64,000 bases of DNA from the NCBI GenBank assembly GCA_031556065.1, contig JAVBTR010000008.1, positions 80,192 to 144,191 on the forward strand, written 5' to 3'. The position numbers and the translations under genes were made by a program. This document shows positions 15,970 through 25,423 of this stretch, piece by piece. The DNA comes from JAVBTR01 sp031556065 (GTDB taxonomy: Bacteria; Bacillota; Clostridia; Christensenellales; Aristaeellaceae). A model generated the notes under the pieces. The model ran no database searches. It was not told the DNA's origin and was given only the letters and a program-made list of their open reading frames with translations. Position 1 is the stretch's first letter; every line of letters starts with the position of its first letter.

Positions 15970-17193
15970 TTATATCATCCAAACTGGCACAATGAAGTTA
16001 GCAGCATCAATTGCTGAAAGCTCTGGTCGCATACATATGAGCGCACCATTGCCGCGAGGAACAGAGCCTTTGTCCAGTAAGCTGAACACGCCCACCAACT
16101 CGGTGCCGGGGTTTACAGATCGTTTGATTTCCAGCGGATGTACTTGACCATCGCTTTCGATGATCAAATCGATTTCACAGCTATTCTTATCTCGGTAATA
16201 CCAAAGATAGCATTCCTTTGCATCATTGTGATAGGATTTGATGATTTCTGAAACCACATAGTTCTCTAAAATGGCTCCGTTTATGGCACCGTTTGATAAT
16301 ATTTCAGAGGAAGAATATTTGGTGAGATAAGCCACAAGACCTGTATCGAAGAAGTACATCTTTGGGGTTTTGACTGTACGCTTAAGCAGGTTATTTGAAT
16401 AGGGACGAAGATAAAAAATCACGTCGGACTTTTCCAAAATAAGCAGCCAGCGTTTGGCCGTATCGTCTGACACGCCTACATCTAAAGCAATGTCATGAAC
16501 ATTCAGCATTTGCCCTGCGCGGCAAGCGGCAGCACGAACAAAATCTTGAAACAGCAGTTTGTCAACCCGCTCAAGCAATTCTGACACGTCACGCTCGATG
16601 TATGTTTTGATATAGCTGGCGTAAAAGACATCCCTATCGGTGAACTTACCACTCACCAAACCCGGCAGTGATCCACGCCAAATACGCTCGTATATGCCAT
16701 TCATATCCGTTTTCGTTCCAAGCTCTTTTCGCGTTTTGAGCTTTTCCAAATCTAAGGTGAATGGCATGTTTGCTCCTTGCCCATAGACCTCATGTTGGGA
16801 AAGAGATGGCATATGAAGCAGCGCAGCACGTCCTGCCAAGGATTCCTGTGCCAGCTCCATTAAGCGAAATGCTTGGGAGCCTGTCAGCCAAAATGAACCG
16901 GGCGCAGTGCCGTTATCAATGGCAATCTTGATGTACGAAAAAAGTTCCGGAGCGTACTGTACTTCATCAATTAGAATCGGTACTGAGTGCATCTGTAAAA
17001 AAAGTGCGGGATCACGCTTAGCCAATGCCCGTTCTTCAAGATCATCCAGCGTAACATACTCGCGTGAATCGTTATCTAAGTGACGCATAACGGTAGTTTT
17101 TCCAACCTGCCGCGGTCCTGTAATCATGATGCAGGCATACTCCTTAGAAAGGGATAAAATCTTTTCCTCTAAATCGCGCTTGATGTATTTCAT
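15970..17193 (-). CDS. AAA family ATPase with C-terminal DUF4143
   Basis: A 407-residue ATPase. Walker A is GPRQVGKTT (26-34), the Walker B-like ILIDEVQYAPEL lies near 70-85, and the C-terminal half has the DUF4143/PD-like fold signatures, ending with ...YYRDKNSCEIDLIIESDGQVHPLEIKRS, which is nuclease-like (D-I-D..ExK; string shown in parts here). The family is widespread and its function is not settled. GGAGG lies eight bases before the ATG. It is flanked by its own terminator and is a solitary gene, probably a passenger of the element. Confidence 0.8.
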   Translation of the reverse strand: MKYIKRDLEEKILSLSKEYACIMITGPRQVGKTTVMRHLDNDSREYVTLDDLEERALAKRDPALFLQMHSVPILIDEVQYAPELFSYIKIAIDNGTAPGSFWLTGSQAFRLMELAQESLAGRAALLHMPSLSQHEVYGQGANMPFTLDLEKLKTRKELGTKTDMNGIYERIWRGSLPGLVSGKFTDRDVFYASYIKTYIERDVSELLERVDKLLFQDFVRAAACRAGQMLNVHDIALDVGVSDDTAKRWLLILEKSDVIFYLRPYSNNLLKRTVKTPKMYFFDTGLVAYLTKYSSSEILSNGAINGAILENYVVSEIIKSYHNDAKECYLWYYRDKNSCEIDLIIESDGQVHPLEIKRSVNPGTELVGVFSLLDKGSVPRGNGALICMRPELSAIDAANFIVPVWMI

Positions 17194-17366
17194 GCATCTT
17201 GCCTCCTTTGGCCAATATCCGATACAATCTTATTTTAGCCAAAACACAAAAATAAATCAACCCTTTTCTTTTTGGGCTTATGGATCAACTGCTAACTAAA
17301 TGTAAGCAGTTGAAAAATGGAGTTTATCTTTTAAAAGCAAAATTACTTAGAAAGGATTGCTGCCTA

Positions 17367-17669
17367 TTGAATGAGGAACTGAAAAAGCTGGAGCATGAGT
17401 TATATGTCGCCCAGCAAAAATTGAAAGCCGCCGAAAATGAAGATAAAGCTTTGGCACGGCAAATCGCAAACCTAACGCGAAAGGAGCGAACCCATCGGCT
17501 TTGCATTCGTGCAGGGATGCTGGAAAGCTTCCTGAAAGAACCGTCTCTTTTGACCGATGATGATGTGATGGAGCTATTGACGTTCGTTTTTCAAAGTGAG
17601 GCCGTTCAACAAAAGCTTGATTTTCTAATCGAGCAACGACGAAGCCAGTGCGAAACCGACACGAGCTAG
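17367..17669 (+). CDS. DUF3847 family protein, upstream of the relaxase
   Basis: A mostly helical, coiled-coil protein with the core RKERTHRLCIRAGMLESFL and the later LTDDDVMELLTFVF, as in DUF3847 proteins found directly before MobA/MobL genes in Tn4451-type elements. It may be an accessory mobilisation factor; this is inference. Starting at TTG 17367, about 11 bases after AGAAAGG, gives 100 residues, matching the family-like part. An ATG at 17280 would add 29 unrelated residues and has no ribosome binding site. Confidence 0.65.
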   Translation: MNEELKKLEHELYVAQQKLKAAENEDKALARQIANLTRKERTHRLCIRAGMLESFLKEPSLLTDDDVMELLTFVFQSEAVQQKLDFLIEQRRSQCETDTS

Positions 17670-17670
17670 A

Positions 17671-17816
17671 CCCTTGGCTTTAGACAAGGGCGCAACTATA
17701 CACCGTTTCACGGTGCACTGCGTTCTGCCGAAGGCTCCTTGCAGGAAGCTGATGAAAATAGCTTCGGCTATTCTCATCCAGGGGAAGCACGCTTCCCCTG
17801 CGTTGGCTTCGCCAAC
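17671..17816 (+). other. Hairpin cluster upstream of the relaxase gene, candidate oriT
   Basis: Five hairpins are packed into 146 bases: CCCTTG/CAAGGG (17671-17690), CACCGT/ACGGTG (17701-17715), an 11-bp stem with a TTCG loop (17751-17778), GGGGAAGC/GCTTCCCC (17781-17798) and GTTGGC/GCCAAC (17802-17816). The block lies between DUF3847 and the MobA/MobL relaxase, the usual place for the transfer origin of such elements, and contains GGGCGCAACTATAC next to the second hairpin. The nick site is not determined. Confidence 0.6.
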
Positions 17817-17898
17817 TACCCCAACCCAATAGGCATTCCCACCAAAGATCGTTACTGTGTAGCGGTCTTTTTGATTTTTGGAGAGGAGGAACCACAAA

Positions 17899-19479
17899 AT
17901 GCCCAACCCGCATTTTGATATTAAGATTGTGCAGCGCAGCCAACGACAATCTGCTGTCGCAGGAGCAGCGTATCAGAGCGGAGATAATCTATTTTCTGAG
18001 TACGATCAGAAAAGAAAAAACTATCGCGAGAAGCGTGGCATCATGTTTACGGAAATCATGCTGCCCTCCAACGCGCCACCCGAATATGCGAATCGTGAAA
18101 CGCTTTGGAACGCGGTTGAAGCAATTGAGAAACAATGGAACTCACAGCTTGCAAGACGTTTTGTTTTAGCTTTGCCCACGGAAGTGCCGGCGGAAAACTA
18201 TCCACACATGATTAAAGAATATTGCAATGAACATTTTGTTTCAAAGGGAATGTGTTGTGACTTTGCCATTCACGATATCGGACAGGGCAATCCTCATTGT
18301 CATATCATGCTTACCCTTCGTGCAATGGATGATAACGGGAAGTGGCTTCCGAAAAGCCGCAAGGTTTACGATCTTGACGACAACGGCGTGCGTATCAAGC
18401 TCGTATCCGGCAATTGGAAAACCCACAAGGAAGATACGGTTGATTGGAACGAGCAATATCACTGTGAAGAATGGCGGCATGGCTGGGAGGTTGTGCAAAA
18501 CAAATACCTTGAAATGACAGGAAGCAGCGAGCGTGTTGATCTTCGTTCTTTCGCCCGGCAAGACAACGAGTTAATGCCCACTATTCACATGGGTGCTGCT
18601 GTAACTCAAATGGAACGGCGAGGAATCAAAACCAATATCGGCAATCTAAATCGTGAAATTAAAGCTGTTAATAAAACCATGGCAACGATCAAAAGCACCA
18701 TCAAGCATTTGCTGGATTGGATCGGCGAGCTTATTGAAAAGAAACTGAATCTTCTTGCGGAATTAGAAACACAAAAAACACCACCGACGCTCCCTGAGCT
18801 TTTGACGGAATATCTTGAACAGCGAAGAAAAGAACGTGCCGCATGGTCTGATTACGGACAGCAGCAAGGTGCTCTTCGAGATTTGAAAGTCGTATCATCT
18901 GCCATTGTACAATTGAAAAGACAAGACATTCTCACCGTTGAAAAGCTGGACGATATTGTAAGTGATTTAAGTCAACAATCCAGTTTACTCAGATCAAGCA
19001 TCGCCGCTAAAGAAACAAGAATGAAGGAGATCGGCAAAATCGAAAATGCAGTTGCTGTTTGTAAGCAACATGGTGCAGCCCATGACAAATATCTGAAAAT
19101 CGGTTGGAAAACATTGCAGAAAAAGTATGCGGACAATCACAGTAAAGAGCTTACAGCTTATAACACTTCATACCGTTATTTGAAAAAGCAGGGGCTTGAT
19201 CCTACGGTTAGAGTCGAGTCTTTTAAAGCAGAATACGCAAAACTTGAAAGCGAATTTTCAAATGAAAGTATGCTTCTTACCGATGTGCTTGCAAAGTTAA
19301 AGCTGCTGGACGATATTCGCTATTTGGTGAGCAAGGTGATCGAGCCGGAGCTGTATCCGGCGAAAGAAAAATCCGAACCAATCTACTCAATTAATGATCG
19401 ATTGGCCTACTCGGCAGAGCAAAACAGAATTAAAGATGCAGAGCGTAAGCAAAAGAAAAAGCAGGGCATGGAAAGATAG
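17899..19479 (+). CDS. MobA/MobL family relaxase (TnpZ-like)
   Basis: A 526-residue MobQ-type relaxase. The N-terminal 200 residues carry the nuclease domain: IVQRSQRQSAVAGAAYQSG, the family motif ARRFVLALPTEVP, and the metal-binding HDIGQGNPHCHIM with its histidines. The remainder is largely coiled coil. It should nick one strand at the oriT just upstream and lead it into a recipient through a type IV channel from another element. GGAGAGGAGG lies nine bases before the ATG; a TTG 21 bases earlier overlaps that site. No transfer channel genes lie within the 23.8-kb element, so it is mobilisable and not self-transmissible. Confidence 0.9.
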   Translation: MPNPHFDIKIVQRSQRQSAVAGAAYQSGDNLFSEYDQKRKNYREKRGIMFTEIMLPSNAPPEYANRETLWNAVEAIEKQWNSQLARRFVLALPTEVPAENYPHMIKEYCNEHFVSKGMCCDFAIHDIGQGNPHCHIMLTLRAMDDNGKWLPKSRKVYDLDDNGVRIKLVSGNWKTHKEDTVDWNEQYHCEEWRHGWEVVQNKYLEMTGSSERVDLRSFARQDNELMPTIHMGAAVTQMERRGIKTNIGNLNREIKAVNKTMATIKSTIKHLLDWIGELIEKKLNLLAELETQKTPPTLPELLTEYLEQRRKERAAWSDYGQQQGALRDLKVVSSAIVQLKRQDILTVEKLDDIVSDLSQQSSLLRSSIAAKETRMKEIGKIENAVAVCKQHGAAHDKYLKIGWKTLQKKYADNHSKELTAYNTSYRYLKKQGLDPTVRVESFKAEYAKLESEFSNESMLLTDVLAKLKLLDDIRYLVSKVIEPELYPAKEKSEPIYSINDRLAYSAEQNRIKDAERKQKKKQGMER

Positions 19480-19527
19480 AACTCCACTTCCTGTTTTCCT
19501 ATTTATTATGAAAGAAGGCATAACCTA

Positions 19528-19701
19528 ATGGAGGAAAGAACAGCAATCACCCAGAGCACGGAACAGACTGCACCAGCATTGATTAAGAAAATTGGGAAAA
19601 CGATGTATATTGTTCACATTCATTTTAGCAAGACAAGCAAGGAAACGATGAGCGATAAAATGTCACGTCTTATCAAAAATGATATTCTGCATAACACTTG
19701 A
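19528..19701 (+). CDS. tnpW: Transposon-encoded protein TnpW
   Basis: A 57-residue protein with the TnpW signature: APALIKKIGKTMYIVHIHFS followed by SKETMSDKMSRLIKN. It is the last gene of the Tn4451-like backbone, 48 bases after the relaxase, in the same order as in Tn4451. The ATG at 19528 is directly followed by GAGGAAAG, and no clear ribosome binding site precedes it, so translation may depend on the upstream gene. Its role is unknown to me. Confidence 0.8.
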   Translation: MEERTAITQSTEQTAPALIKKIGKTMYIVHIHFSKTSKETMSDKMSRLIKNDILHNT

Positions 19702-20045
19702 TTCTAGGACTGCTACTCTATACATGGGAATATATTAATTTCAATTATAGAAGAGTATTGTCAAAGACAAGGCATATATTGGAAAAATCCCAATGCAAAT
19801 AGCGTCTCCAAAGGGACGCTGTTTGCTATCTGTAGGTTCTGAACAGAAAAACGTGTAAATAGAATAACCCACCAAACAATTGACAACAATATAGAAGCAG
19901 CCAAGCAGGGCAACGCTGAGGAGCGACCCGACCAGAGCTGCGGCTTAAACGGTAGGCGGCGGACAGATGTTCGTCGCTATTTCATTTACCGGTAAGCCCA
20001 AAGGGGATAAACCTCGGGGTTTGGGGCAGGGCCCCAATGCGGCTG
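19702..20045. other. Intergenic stretch between tnpW and the IS256 copy: hairpin and a possible gene remnant
   Basis: A strong hairpin at 19796-19825 (AGCGTCTCC and GGGACGCT with flanking CAAA/TTTG) looks like the terminator of the relaxase-tnpW unit. From about 19885 to 20000 one frame without a start codon reads NNIEAAKQGNAEERPDQS and ends at TAA near 19995; it may be the end of a lost gene but is not recognised. The last 45 bases belong to the left side of the insertion sequence. Confidence 0.5.
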
Positions 20046-21335
20046 TCAAGCCGCAAACCTGTCCGGGAAAAAAATGACCATCTGGCTGTAAGCCAAAGCC
20101 CAATCCCTCGCCGGCATGGTCCATTTCTTGGTGATTTCTTTAACCGACAGGAAGATCACCTTGCGAATGGCATCATCAGTGGGGAAAATCGCCTTGACTT
20201 TCGTGAATTTGCGCACCATGCGGTGGTAAGCCTCCACTGCGTTTGTGGTATAGATCAAGCGCCGGATTTCCTCTGGAAACGCAAAGAAAGTGGTTAAGTC
20301 AGCCCAGTTTGCATCCCATGAACGCAAAATAGATGGATACCTTCTGTCCCATTTTTCCCGAAATTCTTCCTTGGCATACTCCGCATCGTCAAGGTTCACG
20401 GCGCCATAGATCTTTTTTAGATCGGCGCAAATGGCTTTTCTGTCCGTCCACTGCACGAATTTGACGGAATTCCGGATCTGATGCACAATGCAAAGCTGCT
20501 GTTTTGTCCTGGGAAACACAGCATTCACAGCATCCCCAAGCCCCTTCAAATTGTCGTGGCACGCAACAAAGATGTCTTGCACGCCTCGCTTTTTTAGATC
20601 CGAGCATATGGCTGCATAGAAGCTGGCGCTTTCATTTTCGCTGATCCAGATGCCCAGTATATCCTTGCGTCCATTCATGTCGATTCCTAACACTGAATAC
20701 ACGCACTTGTTAATGATCTGGCTGTCTTTGCGGCTTTTGAATATGATCCCGTCGAAATAAACGATGGGATAAACTGCATCCAACGGTCGGTTCTGCCATT
20801 CGTTCACTTCCGGCAGTATCTTGTCTGTAATCTTGGAAATCATTGTCTGCGAGATCTCTGCGCCGTATATCTCGCGTAGATTATCCTCTATGTCCCGCTG
20901 GCTCATGCCTTTACTGTACATTGCCATGATCTTTTGCTCGATTTCATCCGTTCGCGTTTGTCGCTTTTCCAGCACTCGCGGTTCAAACTCTCCATTTCGA
21001 TCTCGAGGTATCGCTATTTCGCTCTCCCCGTAGTCGCTGATGATGGTTTTATGATTGTATCCGTTGCGGCTGTTGCCTGTATTGTCCCCATCTGCGCTGT
21101 TCTTTTCGTACCCTAGATGTTCATCCATTTCCGCTTCTAGCATTTGCTCTATCGTCCCTACAAATAGCCGCTTTAGTTTTGTTTGCACGTCCCCTGTGCT
21201 TTCGCAGTCCGCCATGAGCAACCTTACCAGTTCCTTTTCCCGTTCTGTTAGCGCGTTCTTTGTCCGTTTCATTTCCTTAACCTCCACTTCCTCTTTATGG
21301 AGATTATTGCCATTTACACGGACTTTTATTCAGCC
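20040..21335 (-). mobile_element. IS256-family insertion sequence (ends approximate)
   Basis: A complete mutator-type transposase gene with IS256-like termini. The right side (21310-21335) reads, on the minus strand, GGGGCTGAATAAAAGTCCG then TGTAAATGG; the left side has GCGGCTG...CTGTCCGGG followed by AAAAAAATG, giving an imperfect inverted repeat around GTCCG. No target duplication could be confirmed. The insertion lies some 20 bases beyond the GH1 stop, at the border between backbone and sugar cargo. Confidence 0.75.
20046..21272 (-). CDS. IS256/mutator family transposase
   Basis: A 408-residue transposase. The N-terminus has LVRLLMADCESTGDVQ and MLEAEMDEHLGYEK, the middle has YSKGMSQRDIEDNLREIYG and the first Asp region VYPIVYFDGIIFKSR, then GVQDIFVACHDNLKGL with the second Asp and the glutamate region TTNAVEAYHRMVRKFTK. 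All parts of the DDE core are present and the frame is open, so it may be active. The ATG at 21272 has GGAGG eight bases upstream; a GTG at 21287 overlaps that site. Confidence 0.93.
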   Translation of the reverse strand: MKRTKNALTEREKELVRLLMADCESTGDVQTKLKRLFVGTIEQMLEAEMDEHLGYEKNSADGDNTGNSRNGYNHKTIISDYGESEIAIPRDRNGEFEPRVLEKRQTRTDEIEQKIMAMYSKGMSQRDIEDNLREIYGAEISQTMISKITDKILPEVNEWQNRPLDAVYPIVYFDGIIFKSRKDSQIINKCVYSVLGIDMNGRKDILGIWISENESASFYAAICSDLKKRGVQDIFVACHDNLKGLGDAVNAVFPRTKQQLCIVHQIRNSVKFVQWTDRKAICADLKKIYGAVNLDDAEYAKEEFREKWDRRYPSILRSWDANWADLTTFFAFPEEIRRLIYTTNAVEAYHRMVRKFTKVKAIFPTDDAIRKVIFLSVKEITKKWTMPARDWALAYSQMVIFFPDRFAA

Positions 21336-21353
21336 CCTATCTGTATAGATTTG

Positions 21354-22640
21354 TTATTTTAGGTAACCGCCTAGATAGTGCAAACTCTCTTTGGGATATC
21401 TTCTTTGGGTAGTGTGATCAACTGCGATCAATCCAAACGTTTTGCAATACCCCTTCTGCCACTCGAAGTTATCCAGCAGCGACCAATAGAGGTATCCCAA
21501 AACAGGGATTTGATCAGACAGGCATCTTTGAACCCCGGTAAGTGCCTCCTGTATATAGGCAATTCTTTGGCTGTCATCTTCCGTGGCAATGCCATTTTCC
21601 GTTACCAGAATCGGTATCGACAACTCTTGCTGAACTCGCCTTATCACATTTTCTAAAGCCTTAGGATAGTATTCATAGCCCATCTGTGTGAGCTGCGCGC
21701 CTTCAGGTATAGGCATGATGCCATCCTTGCCGATAATAGAACGGGTATAGTTCTGCAGTCCAATAAAATCATCTTCTTGAATATAAGGTAAGTAATGCGA
21801 AAACTCCTCATTCCATTCTTTCTGTGCGAGTGCCTCACATCCCTCAAGGGGTTGTATATCATGCAAAGATAAGGTTATTCCGATTTTGAGGCCGGGTTTT
21901 ATCTGTTTCATTGCTGCCCGTGCCGCCACATGGGCACGGGCAATCAGTGCATCACCAGCCTGCGTTCGCATACTCAGAAAGGTTTCGGGTTTGGCCGTGC
22001 CAAATACTTGTATATTTTCCATTGCTTGCAGTTTCATCTTTTCCATTACCGGGTTGCTTTCCAGATTAATGCCTACCTGCAGGTTTTTATCACCCTCAAC
22101 GTTTGCCTGGTGTTGCATCTGTTTACGATAGCGTGCGGCAATGGCGGCAATCTGCACCCCCATGTTTGCTTCATTGATTGTGCAAACATAACACATTAGA
22201 TCACCTAGCTGGCTGACAACATAGGCACAATACTTTACGAAAGCAGTTATCGTTTTTTCATCTTCCCAGCCACCAGTTGCGATCAGCCATTTAGGTGACG
22301 AAAAATGATGCATCGTTACAATCGGTTCAATACCATTAGCGTGGCAACATTCCAATACTGCACGATAATGGACAATGGCCTCAGCATCAAAAGTGCCTTG
22401 CACAGGTTCTACCCGCGCCCATTCAATTGAGAAGCGGTAAGCGTTCAGCCCTGATTGCGCCATAAGGCAGATATCTTCCTCATAACGGTTATAGTGATCC
22501 ACCGCATCAAGGGAAGGTTCATCAAAAGTGCTGTTTTGCATCTGCTCCTGTGCCCAGCAATCACTGTTTACGTTGTTGCCTTCTACCTGATGTGCGGCTG
22601 TAGCTGCACCAATGAAAAAGCCTTTAGGAAATTTGCTCAT
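21354..22640 (-). CDS. Family 1 glycoside hydrolase (beta-glucosidase type)
   Basis: A 428-residue cytoplasmic GH1 enzyme, a little shorter than the usual 450-480. The start FPKGFFIGAATAAHQVEG is typical. The acid/base Glu157 is in CTINEAN and the nucleophile Glu348 is in VTENG. No signal peptide is present. GH1 enzymes hydrolyse beta-linked glucosides, galactosides or their phosphates; no phosphate-binding pattern was identified, so the substrate is left open. It is the last gene of the sugar locus, 23 bases after the binding protein gene. AGAAAGG lies eight bases before the chosen ATG; an ATG at 22667 is less well placed. The IS copy sits just downstream and may have replaced its terminator. 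Confidence 0.9.
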   Translation of the reverse strand: MSKFPKGFFIGAATAAHQVEGNNVNSDCWAQEQMQNSTFDEPSLDAVDHYNRYEEDICLMAQSGLNAYRFSIEWARVEPVQGTFDAEAIVHYRAVLECCHANGIEPIVTMHHFSSPKWLIATGGWEDEKTITAFVKYCAYVVSQLGDLMCYVCTINEANMGVQIAAIAARYRKQMQHQANVEGDKNLQVGINLESNPVMEKMKLQAMENIQVFGTAKPETFLSMRTQAGDALIARAHVAARAAMKQIKPGLKIGITLSLHDIQPLEGCEALAQKEWNEEFSHYLPYIQEDDFIGLQNYTRSIIGKDGIMPIPEGAQLTQMGYEYYPKALENVIRRVQQELSIPILVTENGIATEDDSQRIAYIQEALTGVQRCLSDQIPVLGYLYWSLLDNFEWQKGYCKTFGLIAVDHTTQRRYPKESLHYLGGYLK

Positions 22641-22663
22641 TATGTGTCTGCCTTTCTGACGGG

Positions 22664-24445
22664 TCATTGCAAGCTGTCAAGTAATTTTTGATATATTTCG
22701 GTAGCGGTTGCCGGTTTGTACTTTGCAAGCGCTTTTTGGAACGCTTCCCAACTTGCATCGTCAAATGGATTCTTCGTTCCTTTAATGAAGTCGGGTATGT
22801 TTTTGCTCATAAAATCCCGGACATTGCTTTCGATTTTGCTGATCACCTTTACATCCTCAGCAGAAAGCTGCTCTTCAAGAGAATCGGATATTCGTCCTGT
22901 GGCAGGATAAGTGACCCATTCAGGAGAATAGTCCGGAAGGGTTTTGGAGTAAATTGTTAATCCGGCAATGCGTACGGAACGAACAGCATTGACCAAAGTG
23001 CTTCCATTGTCTTTTATGCTCTTTACAAAACCGTATTTATTTTCACCAGCCAGTTCTACGGTGTGGTATGCACCTTCAGTCAAACCTTCCTTTGCATACA
23101 ACGTGTTTTGTGTCTCTTCATATTGCGCCTTATTCAACCCAAGTGTTGAAAGCAATGCGCCTTCCTCTGAAAAACGATAATCCAGCATCGTAAAGAGGGC
23201 TTCAAGATTCTTTCCTTCTGCCTTGTTTGAGACAGCTACACCTTTTGATTCCGCACTGTTAGAATAGAAGGCATAAGGTTGCTTGTTTTGTTGTGCTTCG
23301 CTGCCATAAATGTCATTGATTGGTTGACGTGCCGGGAATACAACCATGCCTGTTGTAAGTTGATCCCCCAAATCCAAGCTGCCGGGCCTGTTTGCTTGCG
23401 TGCCATACCACAGACCAACTTTGCCTTGACGTATCTTTGTGTCATCAATACGATAGAAGATATCGCTGGTGTGTTCGGGGAAAGCTTTGTCTATCCAGTT
23501 ATTGCGGTACCAGGTGTTCATAGCTTGCACATATACGCGGAAATCATCGGTGCTTCCACCAAACGTAGCTTTACCTTCATCATTGATGTACCAATGACCG
23601 GCACCACCGCCGAATGCGCAGACAAGATCTCCGATTTCCATATAACCCGGATAGTAAAGACTCATGCAATACCCATCTGTGATACCCTTATCTGCCATTG
23701 CAGTGGTGAAGATATCAAACATCCACTCCCAGTCGCTGATATAGATTGGATTGCTTTCGCCGCTGGGAAACACCACATTATCTTCCCAGCCATCACCGTT
23801 CCATATAACCGCATCTTTATCTCCTGTGAAGCCACCGGAGAAGCTTTCGCCGGTAAATGGATTTTTTCCGTAATTAACGATCCAATCTCTGCGGTAGCAA
23901 TAACCAGCCCAGGCGGTCATGTCGTCTGCATAGCTATATATCTGCAGATATTTCGCTTCGCCATCCACCATGTTTCTGCTGGTTCGCGCAAGATCAGGAT
24001 TCGCCTCCAAAAAGGCACGATAATTGGGCATATATGCTTCTACATATGGCGTTAGATCCATAATGATCCCATCTGCGTACAGATCGACCAGCGGCGTATG
24101 GTTATAGGTAAGCTCCATGATGTCTGTATACCCGTCTGTAGCAAGCAACGTATTAAAATTGTCAGTTTGAGACCCCGTCACAGGTACCATAAAGTCAATA
24201 GCGATCTTGACATCGCCCGATTCCGTTGCCCATGTCTTTTTTAACATATACTCGACACCGGGATTTTCATTGTAATTGCTGTAATACGAGCTGTCCTCAC
24301 CCTGCCCGATCCACCAAGAAAATTGTTCGGTGGTCACCGCGGTATTTGCGCTTTTTGCTTTATCTGGTGTGTCAGGATTGCTGCAGCCCGTCATTATCAA
24401 ACACAGCACAAGGATAACAGCTAACGAGATAGTCTTCCGATTCAT
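22664..24445 (-). CDS. Oligosaccharide ABC importer, lipoprotein binding subunit (LplA type)
   Basis: A 593-residue extracellular solute-binding protein with a lipoprotein signal (LCLIMTGC, lipidated Cys21). Its size and motifs such as DLTPYVEAYMPNYRAFLEANPD fit the large LplA-type receptors that serve complex oligosaccharides. It would capture oligosaccharides released from a uronic-acid polysaccharide and pass them to the two permeases encoded just upstream. TAAGGAGG lies before the ATG. No ATPase gene is seen in the element, so a housekeeping MsmK-like ATPase of the host is probably borrowed. Confidence 0.9.
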   Translation of the reverse strand: MNRKTISLAVILVLCLIMTGCSNPDTPDKAKSANTAVTTEQFSWWIGQGEDSSYYSNYNENPGVEYMLKKTWATESGDVKIAIDFMVPVTGSQTDNFNTLLATDGYTDIMELTYNHTPLVDLYADGIIMDLTPYVEAYMPNYRAFLEANPDLARTSRNMVDGEAKYLQIYSYADDMTAWAGYCYRRDWIVNYGKNPFTGESFSGGFTGDKDAVIWNGDGWEDNVVFPSGESNPIYISDWEWMFDIFTTAMADKGITDGYCMSLYYPGYMEIGDLVCAFGGGAGHWYINDEGKATFGGSTDDFRVYVQAMNTWYRNNWIDKAFPEHTSDIFYRIDDTKIRQGKVGLWYGTQANRPGSLDLGDQLTTGMVVFPARQPINDIYGSEAQQNKQPYAFYSNSAESKGVAVSNKAEGKNLEALFTMLDYRFSEEGALLSTLGLNKAQYEETQNTLYAKEGLTEGAYHTVELAGENKYGFVKSIKDNGSTLVNAVRSVRIAGLTIYSKTLPDYSPEWVTYPATGRISDSLEEQLSAEDVKVISKIESNVRDFMSKNIPDFIKGTKNPFDDASWEAFQKALAKYKPATATEIYQKLLDSLQ

Positions 24446-24493
24446 TACAATACCTCCTTAAAGATACACAAGCGTACACTTAGCAAGTCTTAA

Positions 24494-25411
24494 CTACTCC
24501 TTGACCGCACCTGTAATAACGCCTTTTTCCAGACGCTTTTGAAAGAAAGGAAACGCAACGAGTATAGGGAGCGTTGCAGCGATGATCACTGCATATTGGA
24601 TGACATAACGATTGTAATCAGGCTGTGGATTCATCAATATTGCATCGTTATCTGCTACGATTTGGCGTATCCACAGTTGTAAAGGCCAAAGATCACGCAC
24701 ATTAGGAATGTATATAGATGCATTAAACCACGCATTCCATTGAAGGATCACACTGTTGAGGACAACAACGACCGTAATGCCGCCGGTTTGTGGAAGCATG
24801 ATTTGAAGCATGGTCCGAACATGACCCGCCCCATCCAGATTGGCGGATTCAACAGTGGACTCTGGTACGGCAAGAAAGGCGTTCATCATCATAACCATAA
24901 AAACTGCCATTGTACAGCCGGGAATCAAAAGTGCCCACCGGGTTCCTACCATGCCAAGATTTCTGATGACGGTATAGGTGGGGATTAAGCCGCCATTGAA
25001 CATCATGGTGAACATGACATAGAGCACCAAATAGGGCTTTAAGCGGGATTTTCGACTCATCACATAGCCACCTGAAATGTTCAGACACATTCCCAGTGCA
25101 GTTGCTCCAACCACATAAATGAGTGTGTTTATGTAACCACGCATCACACTTGAATCACGGAATAAGAGCCGATAGCCTTCGAACGTTATATTGCCTGCCG
25201 GCAACCATGCCACACCCTCACTTGCTAATAACCGTTTGCCATCGGATATGGAAGACATTAGCACATGCCACATGGGAACGACGCAGCAAAATGCTACCAG
25301 AAGAAGCACAAAGCCAATAAGGATATCCGCAACGATATCCAACGTGGAGGAAGCGGCGACCATGCCTTCCGCAGGCTTACCATGTCTCATTTTTATATTT
25401 TCACGCATCAT
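24494..25411 (-). CDS. Sugar ABC importer permease (LplC/YtcP type)
   Basis: A 305-residue integral membrane protein with six predicted membrane segments and the EAA loop ESANLDGAGHVRTMLQIMLP, where the permease meets the ATPase. The C-terminus FPFFQKRLEKGVITGAVKE is typical of the LplC/YtcP branch. It lies 12 bases after the other permease and 48 before the binding protein, in one operon. GGAGGAGAGG precedes the start. Confidence 0.92.
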   Translation of the reverse strand: MMRENIKMRHGKPAEGMVAASSTLDIVADILIGFVLLLVAFCCVVPMWHVLMSSISDGKRLLASEGVAWLPAGNITFEGYRLLFRDSSVMRGYINTLIYVVGATALGMCLNISGGYVMSRKSRLKPYLVLYVMFTMMFNGGLIPTYTVIRNLGMVGTRWALLIPGCTMAVFMVMMMNAFLAVPESTVESANLDGAGHVRTMLQIMLPQTGGITVVVVLNSVILQWNAWFNASIYIPNVRDLWPLQLWIRQIVADNDAILMNPQPDYNRYVIQYAVIIAATLPILVAFPFFQKRLEKGVITGAVKE

Positions 25412-25423
25412 GATCCTCTCCTC

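Noticed and set aside
17671..17816. The hairpin cluster as a CRISPR array or attC-type sites
   Set aside because: The hairpins differ in sequence and spacing, there are no regular spacers and no cas or integron genes nearby.
20030..21345. Target site duplication around the IS256 copy
   Set aside because: I could not align an 8-9-bp duplication at the two ends with confidence, so the ends are given as approximate.
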